Source: Bacteroidota bacterium
GTDB taxonomy: Bacteria > Bacteroidota > Bacteroidia > Sphingobacteriales > Sphingobacteriaceae
Assembly: GCA_026224775.1 (NCBI GenBank)
Contig: JAMFRP010000055.1
Location: 1 to 33,334 of the forward strand
DNA length: 33,334 bases
Direction: 5' to 3'
Part shown: positions 23,126 through 31,255 of the stretch, piece by piece
Layout: each line of letters opens with the position of its first letter
Numbering within the stretch: position 1 is the stretch's first letter
Made by a program: the position numbers and the translations under genes
The notes under the pieces: model-generated
Databases searched by the model: none
Seen by the model: the letters and a program-made list of their open reading frames with translations, nothing else
Told to the model about the DNA's origin: nothing

Positions 23126-24850
23126 ATGGCCACTATCAGGAAAAGCTTTATTTACAGCTTATTGTTAACCTTAAATTTTATTACAATTAAGGCATTCGCG
23201 CAAAAAGAGAGCTATATACAATCATTAAATAAGCAAAACCATTGGGTCGATTCGGTATTTAAGAAACTTAACCGGAGGCAAAAAGTGGCGCAATTATTTT
23301 TTGTGCGGGCCCATACCAATCTGGGGTTGGCTTATGAAGATTCGGTGGGTAATGTCATAAAAAATGAACAGGTTGGCGGTTTAGTGTTTTTTCAGGGAGG
23401 GCCGGTGCGGCAGGCGGAGTTGATAAACCGCTATCAAAAAATATCAAAGGTACCATTAATAATAGCACAAGATGGCGAATGGGGTTTGGGTATGCGCCTG
23501 GATTCGACTATATCATACCCCTACCAAATGACGCTGGGCGCGATACAGGATAATGCCCTGATTTATAAAATGGGGCAAATGGTGGCTTATGATTTTAAGC
23601 GGATGGGTATGCAAATGAATTTCGGGCCTGATATGGATATCAACAATAATCCGGATAATCCCGTAATCGGCTATCGCTCCTTCGGTGATAATAAATATAA
23701 TGTTGCCGCAAAAGGCATCGCCTATTTTACCGGTATGCAAAGTGAAGGCTTACTCACCACGGCCAAGCATTTCCCCGGCCACGGCGATACTAATGTAGAT
23801 TCGCACTTTGATCTGCCGTTATTGCCTTTCAGCAGGGAACGTTTAGATACTTTAGAGGAGTATCCCTTCCGCGAAGCGATAAAAGCCGGAATAAGCGGCA
23901 TTATGATAGCCCATATGGATATTCCCTCGTTAGATAGCACCAAACATCTGCCTTCAACATTGTCCCGCAAAATAGTAACAGGCATATTAAAGGATTCGCT
24001 GGGTTTTAAAGGCCTTGTAGTTTCTGACGCGATGGAAATGAGGGGCGTTGTAAAATATTTCCCTAATGGTGATGCGGATGTTCGCGCATTTTTAGCCGGG
24101 AATGACGTTTTAGAATTATCGCCAAACTCAAATTTGGCCATCAAAAAAATCAGGAAAGCAATTCGCAACGATCAGATCACCCAGGAAGAATTTGATGCCA
24201 AAGTTAAAAAGGTACTGACAGCAAAATATTGGGCAGGCCTAAATAATTACCACGAAACGCCAATAAACAATTTGGTGGCCGAGTTAAACCGCCCGGCAGC
24301 AAAAGAGCTTGTAAGCCAGTTAAGCGATGCCGCTATTACGCTTTTAAAAGGCAATGCCACCTCGTTGCAACTTAACCCAATTATTAAAACAGCGATAATA
24401 AGCATAGGTGGTATGCAACCAACCGTATTTCAGCAGGATCTGACGCACTGGTACGTTAACAGCCGGATTTTCATGATCAGTAAAAACGAATCTGCCAGCG
24501 ATGTGAAGAATCTTTTAACCGTATTAAAAAATTACGGACAGATTTATATCAGTATTCACGATACCCGTATCCGCCCGCAAAGCAAACTGGATTATAATGT
24601 CTATGTTAAGCAACTCATTACCGAGCTTGCGGCACGCAGGAATACGGTAATAAGTGTTTTTGCCAATGCATATGTTATTGCAGGTTTACCAGGTATTGAA
24701 AAAGCAGGCGCATTAATGGTTGCTTATCAAAACAGCGACTACCTGCAACACTCAGCAGTTAAGGTTATTACCCAGCGTTTAAAACCAAGTGGCAAACTAT
24801 CAGTTAGTATAAATGAGTACTTTAAAAACGGTGCAGGCATAAGTTTATAA
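23126..24850 (+). CDS. Glycoside hydrolase family 3, NagZ-like beta-N-acetylglucosaminidase
   Basis: A 574-residue GH3 enzyme. An N-terminal hydrophobic stretch (SLLLTLNFITIKAFA, cleavage near AFAQ) indicates export to the periplasm. The TIM-barrel domain carries the NagZ hallmark KHFPGHGDT (214-222), whose His-Asp pair is the acid/base in N-acetylglucosaminidases and which is absent from beta-glucosidase GH3s, and the nucleophile D301 in GLVVSDAMEM. A smaller alpha/beta domain follows from about residue 390. It probably releases GlcNAc from peptidoglycan or chitin fragments, feeding the pathway in which nagA acts. Some Bacteroidota homologues carry a fused beta-lactamase domain; this one does not. 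The next gene starts five bases after the stop. Confidence 0.9.
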   Translation: MATIRKSFIYSLLLTLNFITIKAFAQKESYIQSLNKQNHWVDSVFKKLNRRQKVAQLFFVRAHTNLGLAYEDSVGNVIKNEQVGGLVFFQGGPVRQAELINRYQKISKVPLIIAQDGEWGLGMRLDSTISYPYQMTLGAIQDNALIYKMGQMVAYDFKRMGMQMNFGPDMDINNNPDNPVIGYRSFGDNKYNVAAKGIAYFTGMQSEGLLTTAKHFPGHGDTNVDSHFDLPLLPFSRERLDTLEEYPFREAIKAGISGIMIAHMDIPSLDSTKHLPSTLSRKIVTGILKDSLGFKGLVVSDAMEMRGVVKYFPNGDADVRAFLAGNDVLELSPNSNLAIKKIRKAIRNDQITQEEFDAKVKKVLTAKYWAGLNNYHETPINNLVAELNRPAAKELVSQLSDAAITLLKGNATSLQLNPIIKTAIISIGGMQPTVFQQDLTHWYVNSRIFMISKNESASDVKNLLTVLKNYGQIYISIHDTRIRPQSKLDYNVYVKQLITELAARRNTVISVFANAYVIAGLPGIEKAGALMVAYQNSDYLQHSAVKVITQRLKPSGKLSVSINEYFKNGAGISL

Positions 24851-24854
24851 AATC

Positions 24855-25541
24855 ATGGACAAAAAAATCAAGGTAATAGTAACCGGTGCCACAGGCATGG
24901 TAGGCGAAGGCGTAATGCACGAATGTTTACTCAACCCGCAGATTGAGCAGGTATTGATCGTAAACCGAAAGCCATCCGGTTTTACCCACCCAAAGCTTAA
25001 AGAAATTATTCATGCTGATTTTTTTGACCTGTCGCCCATTGCCGATCAGCTTTGGGAATACGATGCTTGTTACTTTTGCCTGGGCGTTTCCTCAGTAGGT
25101 ATGAAAGAGTCTGAATATTATAAGCTCACCTACACGCTCACCATGAACTTTGCCGAAACATTGGTTACGCAAAATGCCAATATGGAATTCTGCTACATAT
25201 CAGGTGCAAGTACCGATAGCAGCGAAAAAGGCGGTTCGATGTGGGCTCGGGTAAAAGGAAAAACAGAAAATGATTTAATGAAACTGCCATTTAAAGCAGT
25301 ATATAATTTCAGACCTGGAGGCATGTTGCCCACTAAGGGATTGAAAAACACGTTGCCTTATTATAAGTACTTTAGCTGGTTATATCCATTCATGCGTAAA
25401 TTCTTTCCGAAAACGGTCAGCACCCTTGCTGAATTAGGTCACGCTATGATAAATAGCACATTGATTGGCTATGATAAACATGTTTTAGAGGTGCTGGATA
25501 TTGTGAAGTTAGCGGATGAGGGGGGATTAATATCTAACTGA
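24855..25541 (+). CDS. Atypical SDR / NAD(P)-binding Rossmann-fold protein
   Basis: A 228-residue protein opening with a Rossmann fold: KVIVTGATGMVGEGVMHECL (residues 6-25), with GATGMVG as the dinucleotide-binding loop, then LIVNRKPSG, HADFFD and CYFCLGVSS. The layout matches atypical short-chain dehydrogenases of the TIP30/HTATIP2-like group. The conserved YxxxK pair is not obvious, so catalysis is uncertain and it may act as a redox sensor. It starts five bases after the GH3 stop and is surely cotranscribed, but no functional link is evident. Its end overlaps the converging membrane-protein gene by eight bases. Confidence 0.8.
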   Translation: MDKKIKVIVTGATGMVGEGVMHECLLNPQIEQVLIVNRKPSGFTHPKLKEIIHADFFDLSPIADQLWEYDACYFCLGVSSVGMKESEYYKLTYTLTMNFAETLVTQNANMEFCYISGASTDSSEKGGSMWARVKGKTENDLMKLPFKAVYNFRPGGMLPTKGLKNTLPYYKYFSWLYPFMRKFFPKTVSTLAELGHAMINSTLIGYDKHVLEVLDIVKLADEGGLISN

Positions 25542-26088
25542 TTAGCTTTTTATCCCGGAGTTTTTGAATTATAAAGTTGCCTTCGGCTTCCGCAATACCA
25601 TCGCCAAACTTTATGGTTTGCATGCCATAATCAAATCTTATCGTTCCCTTTTTGTCAAGGTTGAAAATATTTGCTTGTGTATTTCCAAAAGGGCCGAAAG
25701 CGATAGAATCATCTTGCGCGCGAAAGTTTTTAGCTTCGCGAAGGTCATAAGCTTTAGCCCGGTATAAAAAAGCTCCCATTTTATCAATGTTAAGCCCACC
25801 TTGCCCAACCGAAATTATTTCCTTACCCATAAGTGTCCACCAAAATGTTCTCAAGGCGAAAAAACCGCCGACTGTCCAGCCACAAAGCCAAATAATAAGG
25901 AAATATTGAGGCGCATTTCCAGTCAATCCAAATACCTGGCCTCCGACAAAAAATTCCCCGACAAACCAAGCACAAAGCCAAAAACTTAAAAATAAAATAA
26001 TAAACCAATTTTTCTTTGTTGGGATAATGATTTGTATGCCGTTAAAATCCTCATTTATAACAGCGCGTCCGTTGTAAGGTGATTCCAT
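25534..26088 (-). CDS. Hypothetical two-helix membrane protein
   Basis: I do not recognise this 184-residue protein with certainty. Two hydrophobic helices (about residues 28-52 and 62-85, rich in Trp and Phe: WFIILFLSFWLCAWFVGEFF and FLIIWLCGWTVGGFFALRTFWW) sit near the N-terminus. The rest, about residues 88-184, is a soluble beta-rich segment (KEIISVGQGGLNIDKMG, YDLREAKNFRAQ, IRFDYGMQTIKFGDGIAEAEG) like the PH-like domain behind two helices in other small bacterial membrane proteins. A -7 element lies 40 bases upstream. It is divergent from the helicase-nuclease gene. Confidence 0.75.
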   Translation of the reverse strand: MESPYNGRAVINEDFNGIQIIIPTKKNWFIILFLSFWLCAWFVGEFFVGGQVFGLTGNAPQYFLIIWLCGWTVGGFFALRTFWWTLMGKEIISVGQGGLNIDKMGAFLYRAKAYDLREAKNFRAQDDSIAFGPFGNTQANIFNLDKKGTIRFDYGMQTIKFGDGIAEAEGNFIIQKLRDKKLIS

Positions 26089-26127
26089 AGTTTAAGTTTC
26101 CTAAATATCACAATTTTCAGCGATCCG

Positions 26128-26135
26128 CAAAAATA
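26128..26135 (-). promoter_or_regulatory. Putative -7 element (TATTTTTG) for the two-helix membrane protein
   Basis: TATTTTTG on the minus strand ends 39 bases before the ATG at 26088, giving a normal leader of about 33 bases. Confidence 0.4.
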
Positions 26136-26175
26136 TTCTATATATTAAATCCGATTTATATGCTATTAAAATTAG

Positions 26176-26183
26176 TAATTTTG
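26176..26183 (+). promoter_or_regulatory. Putative -7 element (TAATTTTG) for the helicase-nuclease
   Basis: TAATTTTG matches TAnnTTTG and ends four bases before the ATG at 26188. Transcription starting there would give a leaderless mRNA. Confidence 0.48.
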
Positions 26184-26187
26184 TTTT

Positions 26188-29100
26188 ATGCAATCATCCG
26201 CCAATAAATACAACGAAAAATTTCAGGAAGCTTTAGCCAATCTTAACCCAGAGCAATTGGCCGCGGTTAATAAAATGGATGGGCCGGTGTTGGTGGTTGC
26301 AGGGCCGGGCACGGGCAAAACGCAGATTTTGGCTGCACGCATAGGTAAAATATTAACTGATACCGATGCCCTGCCAAACGAAATACTTTGCCTTACTTAT
26401 ACCGATGCCGGCGCCATTGCCATGCGCAAGCGTTTGTTTGATTTTATTGGACCGGATGCATACCGGGTTAATATTTACACCTTCCACGCTTTTTGTAACG
26501 ACATCATCCAGGAAAACCTGGAGTATTTTGGCAAACTGAATCTAGAACCACTGTCGGAATTGGATGGCGCTATGCTCTTCCGTGAGTTGGTGGATGAGTT
26601 TCCGAACGAGCATTTATTAAAGCGTTTTACAGGTGATGTTTATTTTGATGCGCCGAGATTAAAACGCTTGTTCTCCACCATGAAAAGTGAAGGTTGGAGC
26701 GAAGAATCCATCGCGGCAGCCGTAAAAGAATATTTGGACGACCTGCCCAACCGGGAAGAATTCATATACAAAAGAGCCAATGCCAAAGCGGGTATACAAA
26801 TAGGCGATCCGAAGCAAAAGGATATTGATAAAGTTGCCGAAGCCATGCAAAAGCTAATGGCTGCCGTAGGCGAGTATAAAAACTATTCGGGTAAAATGGC
26901 CACCAATAATTGGTATGATTATGACGACATGATCATCTGGGTGCTTAAAGCTTTCCGCGAGAATGAGGAAATATTACGGAAATACCAGGAGCGTTATCAA
27001 TATATTTTGGTGGATGAATTTCAGGATACCAGCGGTTCGCAAAATGAGCTGTTAAAATTCTTGCTGAACTACTGGGAAACTCCCAATGTGTTTGTTGTGG
27101 GCGATGATGATCAATCGATTTTCAAATTTCAGGGTGCTAACATGAAGAACATCATTGATTTCGCGAACGATTATGTGAGCGCCTTACATACCGTAGTGCT
27201 AAAACATAACTATCGTTCAAATCAGCAAATTCTTGATATTTCCAAAGCGCTTATTAATAACAATAACGAGCGTTTAACCAGTCAGTTGAAGCTGGATAAA
27301 GATTTAAGAGCATCACATCCCCGCTTTGGCGAATTAGCCATTCAGCCGGTCATCCGCGAATATGAAAATCCGGGGAAAGAGGTGGTTGATGTGGCCATGC
27401 AGATCAAAAGACTGATTGAAAAAGGCACACCGCCTAACGAAATCGCGGTGATATACCGTAATCACAGTCAGGTTGAAGAATTGCTGCAATATTTAGATGT
27501 TGAAAAGATAGCCGTTAACACCAAACGTAAAATTGACATACTGGAACAGCCTTTCGGCGAAAAGATTATCACCATTCTGCGTTACCTCGCTATGGAGATG
27601 GACTCGTCTTACAGTGGCGATGAATTACTGTTCGAGATCATGCATTATGATTTTTTCGGTATAGCGCCGATTGAAGTGGCCAAGGCAAGCATCGCGGTAG
27701 CAAAAGAAAATTACGCGACTACATCCAATAATCAGCCTAAAACTTCTTTACGCAGGTATGTAAGCGAAATGCGAACACCCGCGCAACCGGGTTTGTTTGA
27801 TACCGTGCAGAATGTGGAAATGAAATTCCTGATCAATAATATTGATTTTTTGTTGAAGGAATCGGTTAGTGTTACGCTGCAACAGTTCTTCCAGCAGGTG
27901 ATCGGTAAAATGGGGATCCTGCGTTATATCATGCATCAGCAGGATAAAGGTACGTACATGCAAATGCTGACCAGTTTTTTTGATTTCCTGAAAGATGAAA
28001 GCCGCAAGAACCCTGAGATAAAGCTAAGCGACCTGATATTGACTATCGACCTGATGAAAAAGAATAATATTCGTTTGAGCTTAAATCAAATGATATTTTC
28101 TGAAAAAGGCATCAACTTTTTAACCGCCCACGGCTCAAAAGGATTGGAATATGAATATGTGTTCTTCATCGGTTGCGATAAAAAAACATGGGACAGCAAA
28201 GGTCGGAATACAGGCTTTAGTTATCCGGATACGCTAACGCAAACCAAAGGTGATGACATCGCCCAAAAAGAAGAATCGCGCAGATTGTTTTATGTGGCAC
28301 TTACCCGTGCTAAGCAATGTTTGATGATTTCCTATTCGAGCACCGATAAAAACGGCAAGGATCAGGAATCATCACAATTTGTGGGGGAGATTTTAGCCGA
28401 TACCCATTTGCAGGTAGAACATCCGCAGGTAAACGAGGACGATATGATCGGCTTTTACGCCACACAATTTAATGTGGATGATAAGCCAAAAGTTGAATTG
28501 TTGGATACCAACTATATCAATCAATTACTACAAAATTATACCCTTTCAGTAACACATCTGAATAATTATTTGGATTGCCCGCTACGGTTTTATTTTCAGT
28601 GTTTAATACGCGTTCCATCGGGTAAAAGTCCTTCGGCTACGTTTGGGCAGGCGGTGCACTGGGCGCTTAACCGTACCTTTAAAAAGCTGAAGGAGTGGGG
28701 CGATGAGTTCCCACCGACCGAGGAGTTTATGAAGGAGTTCCGCTGGTATATGTATCGTAACCGCGACTCATTTACTAAAGAAGAATTTAAACTGCGCCTG
28801 GCCTACGGCGAAAAAATAATGCCTGCCTACTACGAGCAAAACATTACGCATTGGAACAAGGTTGCCGTAACCGAACGTGCCATTAAAAATATTGAGATAC
28901 AGGGTGTACCCATTAAAGGTAACCTGGATAAAATAGAGTTTGAAGGCAAGAACGTAACCGTTATCGATTATAAAACCGGGAAACTCAAAAATGCCAAAGA
29001 TAAACTGGTAGGCCCGACAAATGATTACCCCAACGGCGGCGATTACTGGCGCCAGGCGGTTTTCTACAAAATACTCATAGATCACGACCGCACAAATGAT

Positions 29101-29349
29101 TGGCAGGTAGTAGGCACCGTATTTGATTTTGTGGAGCCGATAAAAGATAACGAATACCACAAAGAAAAAATATTCATTACTCCAGAGGATACAGAAACGG
29201 TTACAGAACAGATCACCTCAGTTTATAAGAAAATAATGGCACATGATTTTAATACCGGCTGCGGTAAAAAAGAATGCGACTGGTGTCACTTTGTGAAAAG
29301 TAATTTTAACCAGGTTGAAGGTGTGATGGAAGAAGAAGAAGCTGAATAG
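26188..29349 (+). CDS. UvrD/Rep-type helicase fused to a PD-(D/E)XK Fe-S nuclease
   Basis: A 1053-residue single-chain DNA helicase-nuclease. All superfamily 1A motifs are present: Walker A AGPGTGKTQ (38-46), Ia ILCLTYTDAGA, II VDEFQDT (275-281), III VVGDDDQSIF (303-312), IV HNYRSN (340-345), V TAHGSKGLEYE (646-656) and VI RRLFYVALTRAK (698-709). A RecB-type nuclease follows from about residue 785: H824, D914, D927 and K929 in VIDYKTGK are the catalytic set. Cysteines C797 (LDCPLRFYF), C1025, C1030 and C1033 (CGKKECDWC) fit the AddB/Cas4-like [4Fe-4S] staple. The layout resembles one chain of the AddAB/AdnAB repair machines, so a role in double-strand break processing is likely. No partner subunit is adjacent. 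Confidence 0.93.
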   Translation: MQSSANKYNEKFQEALANLNPEQLAAVNKMDGPVLVVAGPGTGKTQILAARIGKILTDTDALPNEILCLTYTDAGAIAMRKRLFDFIGPDAYRVNIYTFHAFCNDIIQENLEYFGKLNLEPLSELDGAMLFRELVDEFPNEHLLKRFTGDVYFDAPRLKRLFSTMKSEGWSEESIAAAVKEYLDDLPNREEFIYKRANAKAGIQIGDPKQKDIDKVAEAMQKLMAAVGEYKNYSGKMATNNWYDYDDMIIWVLKAFRENEEILRKYQERYQYILVDEFQDTSGSQNELLKFLLNYWETPNVFVVGDDDQSIFKFQGANMKNIIDFANDYVSALHTVVLKHNYRSNQQILDISKALINNNNERLTSQLKLDKDLRASHPRFGELAIQPVIREYENPGKEVVDVAMQIKRLIEKGTPPNEIAVIYRNHSQVEELLQYLDVEKIAVNTKRKIDILEQPFGEKIITILRYLAMEMDSSYSGDELLFEIMHYDFFGIAPIEVAKASIAVAKENYATTSNNQPKTSLRRYVSEMRTPAQPGLFDTVQNVEMKFLINNIDFLLKESVSVTLQQFFQQVIGKMGILRYIMHQQDKGTYMQMLTSFFDFLKDESRKNPEIKLSDLILTIDLMKKNNIRLSLNQMIFSEKGINFLTAHGSKGLEYEYVFFIGCDKKTWDSKGRNTGFSYPDTLTQTKGDDIAQKEESRRLFYVALTRAKQCLMISYSSTDKNGKDQESSQFVGEILADTHLQVEHPQVNEDDMIGFYATQFNVDDKPKVELLDTNYINQLLQNYTLSVTHLNNYLDCPLRFYFQCLIRVPSGKSPSATFGQAVHWALNRTFKKLKEWGDEFPPTEEFMKEFRWYMYRNRDSFTKEEFKLRLAYGEKIMPAYYEQNITHWNKVAVTERAIKNIEIQGVPIKGNLDKIEFEGKNVTVIDYKTGKLKNAKDKLVGPTNDYPNGGDYWRQAVFYKILIDHDRTNDWQVVGTVFDFVEPIKDNEYHKEKIFITPEDTETVTEQITSVYKKIMAHDFNTGCGKKECDWCHFVKSNFNQVEGVMEEEEAE

Positions 29350-29392
29350 TTTTCTGCCGTTTATGACATTGCCATTACCACTTAAATACACT

Positions 29393-29465
29393 TGATACAA
29401 AACGTATCAGTATTACCCACTTCTGTATAAATCTGCCCCAGTAATTGCCCATAGTTTTGTATCAA
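29393..29465 (+). promoter_or_regulatory. GTATCA operator-like repeats before the SDR gene
   Basis: TGATACAAAACGTATCA (29393-29409) is a perfect six-base inverted repeat with a five-base spacer. A further half-site, TTTTGTATCAA (29455-29465), is the exact reverse complement of TTGATACAAAA (29392-29402) and overlaps the end of the -7 element. Such an array suggests a dimeric regulator that blocks or loops the promoter. The regulator is not identified; the neighbouring AraC protein is a candidate. Confidence 0.55.
29452..29459 (+). promoter_or_regulatory. Putative -7 element (TAGTTTTG) for the SDR gene
   Basis: TAGTTTTG matches TAnnTTTG and ends 23 bases before the ATG. Its last four bases are shared with the GTATCA half-site. 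Confidence 0.5.
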
Positions 29466-29482
29466 CATTAAAAAACAAAGCA

Positions 29483-30301
29483 ATGGCAAAAACAATTTTT
29501 ATTACAGGAGCTTCCCGTGGATTCGGGAAAATATGGGCAGAAGCATTTTTAAAACGTGGCGACAAAGTTGCGGCAACTGCAAGAAACTTAGATAGCTTAA
29601 ATGATTTGGTAGCCACTTATGGCGATGCCATATTACCTATACAGTTAAATGTAAACGATAGGGCCGCAGGCTTTGCTGCTGTTAAAAAAGCAAAGGAAGC
29701 ATTTGGTAGCATTGATGTATTGATCAACAATGCAGGTTTTGGCTTATTTGGCGCGATTGAGGAAACCACCGAACAACAGGCACGCGAACAAATTGAAACA
29801 AATGTATTCGGTTTATTATGGATAACCCAGGCTGTATTACCGATTATGCGCGAGCAGGGGCATGGACATATCATCCAGGTATCAAGCGTGTTGGGTGTAG
29901 CCACATTGCCGGTATTAGGTATTTACAATGCATCAAAATTCGCGGTTGAGGGTTTGAGTGAAACTTTAGCAAGCGAAGTAAAGGATTTTGGTATTAAAGT
30001 TTCTCTGATAGAGCCTAATGGATTTTCAACTGATTGGGCAGGTGCGTCATCATCACAAACTGAACCAATTGAGGCTTACGCAGGTGTTAAAGCGGCCTTC
30101 CAGGCAGGGCTTACTGATGATGCATTCGGTGATCCTGAAGCAACAACCCCGGCAGTTTTAAAACTGGTTGACAGCGAAAATCCGCCGCTTAGATTATTTT
30201 TAGGTAAAGTTGCTTATCCATGGGTAAAACAACTTTATGCAAGCCGTTTAGCTGAATGGGAAGAATGGAGCGAAGTAGCAACAGCTGCTCACGGACACTA
30301 A
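29483..30301 (+). CDS. Short-chain dehydrogenase/reductase
   Basis: A 272-residue classical SDR. The dinucleotide-binding loop TGASRGFG (8-15), NNAG (82-85), and the catalytic tetrad N107, S135, Y148 and K152 (YNASK) are all intact, so an NAD(P)-dependent oxidoreductase is expected. The Arg/Asn after the second strand (ATARNLDSL) suggests NADPH. Substrate is unknown. It has its own promoter with GTATCA repeats and a hairpin after the stop; an AraC-type regulator gene follows on the same strand. SDR-AraC pairs of this kind are frequent in Bacteroidota, and the AraC protein may control this gene. Confidence 0.9.
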   Translation: MAKTIFITGASRGFGKIWAEAFLKRGDKVAATARNLDSLNDLVATYGDAILPIQLNVNDRAAGFAAVKKAKEAFGSIDVLINNAGFGLFGAIEETTEQQAREQIETNVFGLLWITQAVLPIMREQGHGHIIQVSSVLGVATLPVLGIYNASKFAVEGLSETLASEVKDFGIKVSLIEPNGFSTDWAGASSSQTEPIEAYAGVKAAFQAGLTDDAFGDPEATTPAVLKLVDSENPPLRLFLGKVAYPWVKQLYASRLAEWEEWSEVATAAHGH

Positions 30302-30321
30302 TTAAATTCTATTTTATCGTG

Positions 30322-30353
30322 ACAAACCTACGCCAATTTCGGTGTAGGTTTGT
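30322..30353 (+). terminator. Hairpin after the SDR gene overlapping the AraC promoter
   Basis: ACAAACCTACGCC (30322-30334) pairs with GGTGTAGGTTTGT (30341-30353) with one G-U, loop AATTTC. Only a weak T-rich tail follows (TTTAATTT). The right arm contains the putative -7 element of the next gene. Confidence 0.65.
30345..30352 (+). promoter_or_regulatory. Putative -7 element (TAGGTTTG) for the AraC gene
   Basis: TAGGTTTG lies inside the right arm of the SDR hairpin and ends 15 bases before the ATG at 30368. Confidence 0.42.
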
Positions 30354-30367
30354 TTAATTTATATATT

Positions 30368-31255
30368 ATGAAACACTTCACCAGCATTGCCGAACTGCAT
30401 AAATTTAACGGCTTCCCACCGCCTGAGCACCCGTTGATCAGTCTTTTCCAATGCAACAAGACCTGTAATATCGGAGATCGGGAGTTTACTTCTGACTTTT
30501 ATATGATCGGGTCTAAAAAATTGAAATCGGGCGTGGTTTTATACGGTCGCACTAAATACGATCATGACAATGGTTCCATGTCGTTTTACAAACCGAGGCA
30601 GGTTATTGAATTCAGGAATCTGGAGTTTGAGGAAGATGGCTTCCTGATATTTATTCACGAAGATTTTTTGAATGGACACATCCTTCACAACGAAATAAAA
30701 AGATACGGTTTCTTTGATTACGAGTCCAATGAAGCACTGCATTTATCGCCAAGGGAAGAGGAAATAGTGTGGGACTTATTTCACAAAATACAAACGGAAT
30801 ACAACAGCAACCCCGACGAATACAGTCGCGATATTATGTTAACGCATATCGATTCTATATTAAAATATTCGCAGCGATTTTATAACAGGCAGTTTATCAA
30901 CCGTACCGAATTATCTGGTAAAACGGTTTCTAAATTCAACAAATCACTGGCAACTTATTTTTCAAACGGTAGTTTAGCCAAAGGTTTGCCTACGGTGAAT
31001 TATATGGCCGAGCAGCTTAACCTTTCATCACGGTATTTGAGTGACCTGCTAAAAAAAGAAACCGGCAAAACTGCACTTGAGTTAATCCACATTTATTTAA
31101 TATCAGAAGCAAAAAACCTGCTAATGGTAGCCGATCAAAGCGTATCAGAAATAGCGTATACCTTGGGTTTTGAAAACTTGCCTTACTTTTCAAGGCTCTT
31201 TAAAAAAGAAGTAGGCATGAGTCCGAATCAGTTTAAAAAACAGGTTTTTAATTAG
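30368..31255 (+). CDS. AraC-family transcriptional regulator
   Basis: A 295-residue DNA-binding regulator. The N-terminal two thirds is a cupin-like sensing domain (DFYMIGSKKLKSGVVLYGRT, then FYKPRQVIEF, GFLIFIHEDFLNGH). The C-terminal AraC domain (about residues 205-290) has two helix-turn-helix units: VNYMAEQLNLSSRYLSDLLK and VSEIAYTLGFENLPYFSRLFKKE, ending in the family signature GMSPNQFKKQ. The start is ATG at 30368; an in-frame TTG at 30350 lies in the promoter. It probably controls the upstream SDR gene or the converging exporter. Its stop overlaps the exporter stop by four bases. Confidence 0.9.
   Translation: MKHFTSIAELHKFNGFPPPEHPLISLFQCNKTCNIGDREFTSDFYMIGSKKLKSGVVLYGRTKYDHDNGSMSFYKPRQVIEFRNLEFEEDGFLIFIHEDFLNGHILHNEIKRYGFFDYESNEALHLSPREEEIVWDLFHKIQTEYNSNPDEYSRDIMLTHIDSILKYSQRFYNRQFINRTELSGKTVSKFNKSLATYFSNGSLAKGLPTVNYMAEQLNLSSRYLSDLLKKETGKTALELIHIYLISEAKNLLMVADQSVSEIAYTLGFENLPYFSRLFKKEVGMSPNQFKKQVFN

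Noticed and set aside
23722..24168. 148-codon minus-strand open frame inside the GH3 gene
   Set aside because: Antisense shadow of the catalytic domain; the sense protein has intact motifs and this frame resembles nothing.
29483..31255. SDR and AraC genes read as one simple operon
   Set aside because: A hairpin separates them and the AraC gene has its own -7 element, so at most partial read-through is likely.
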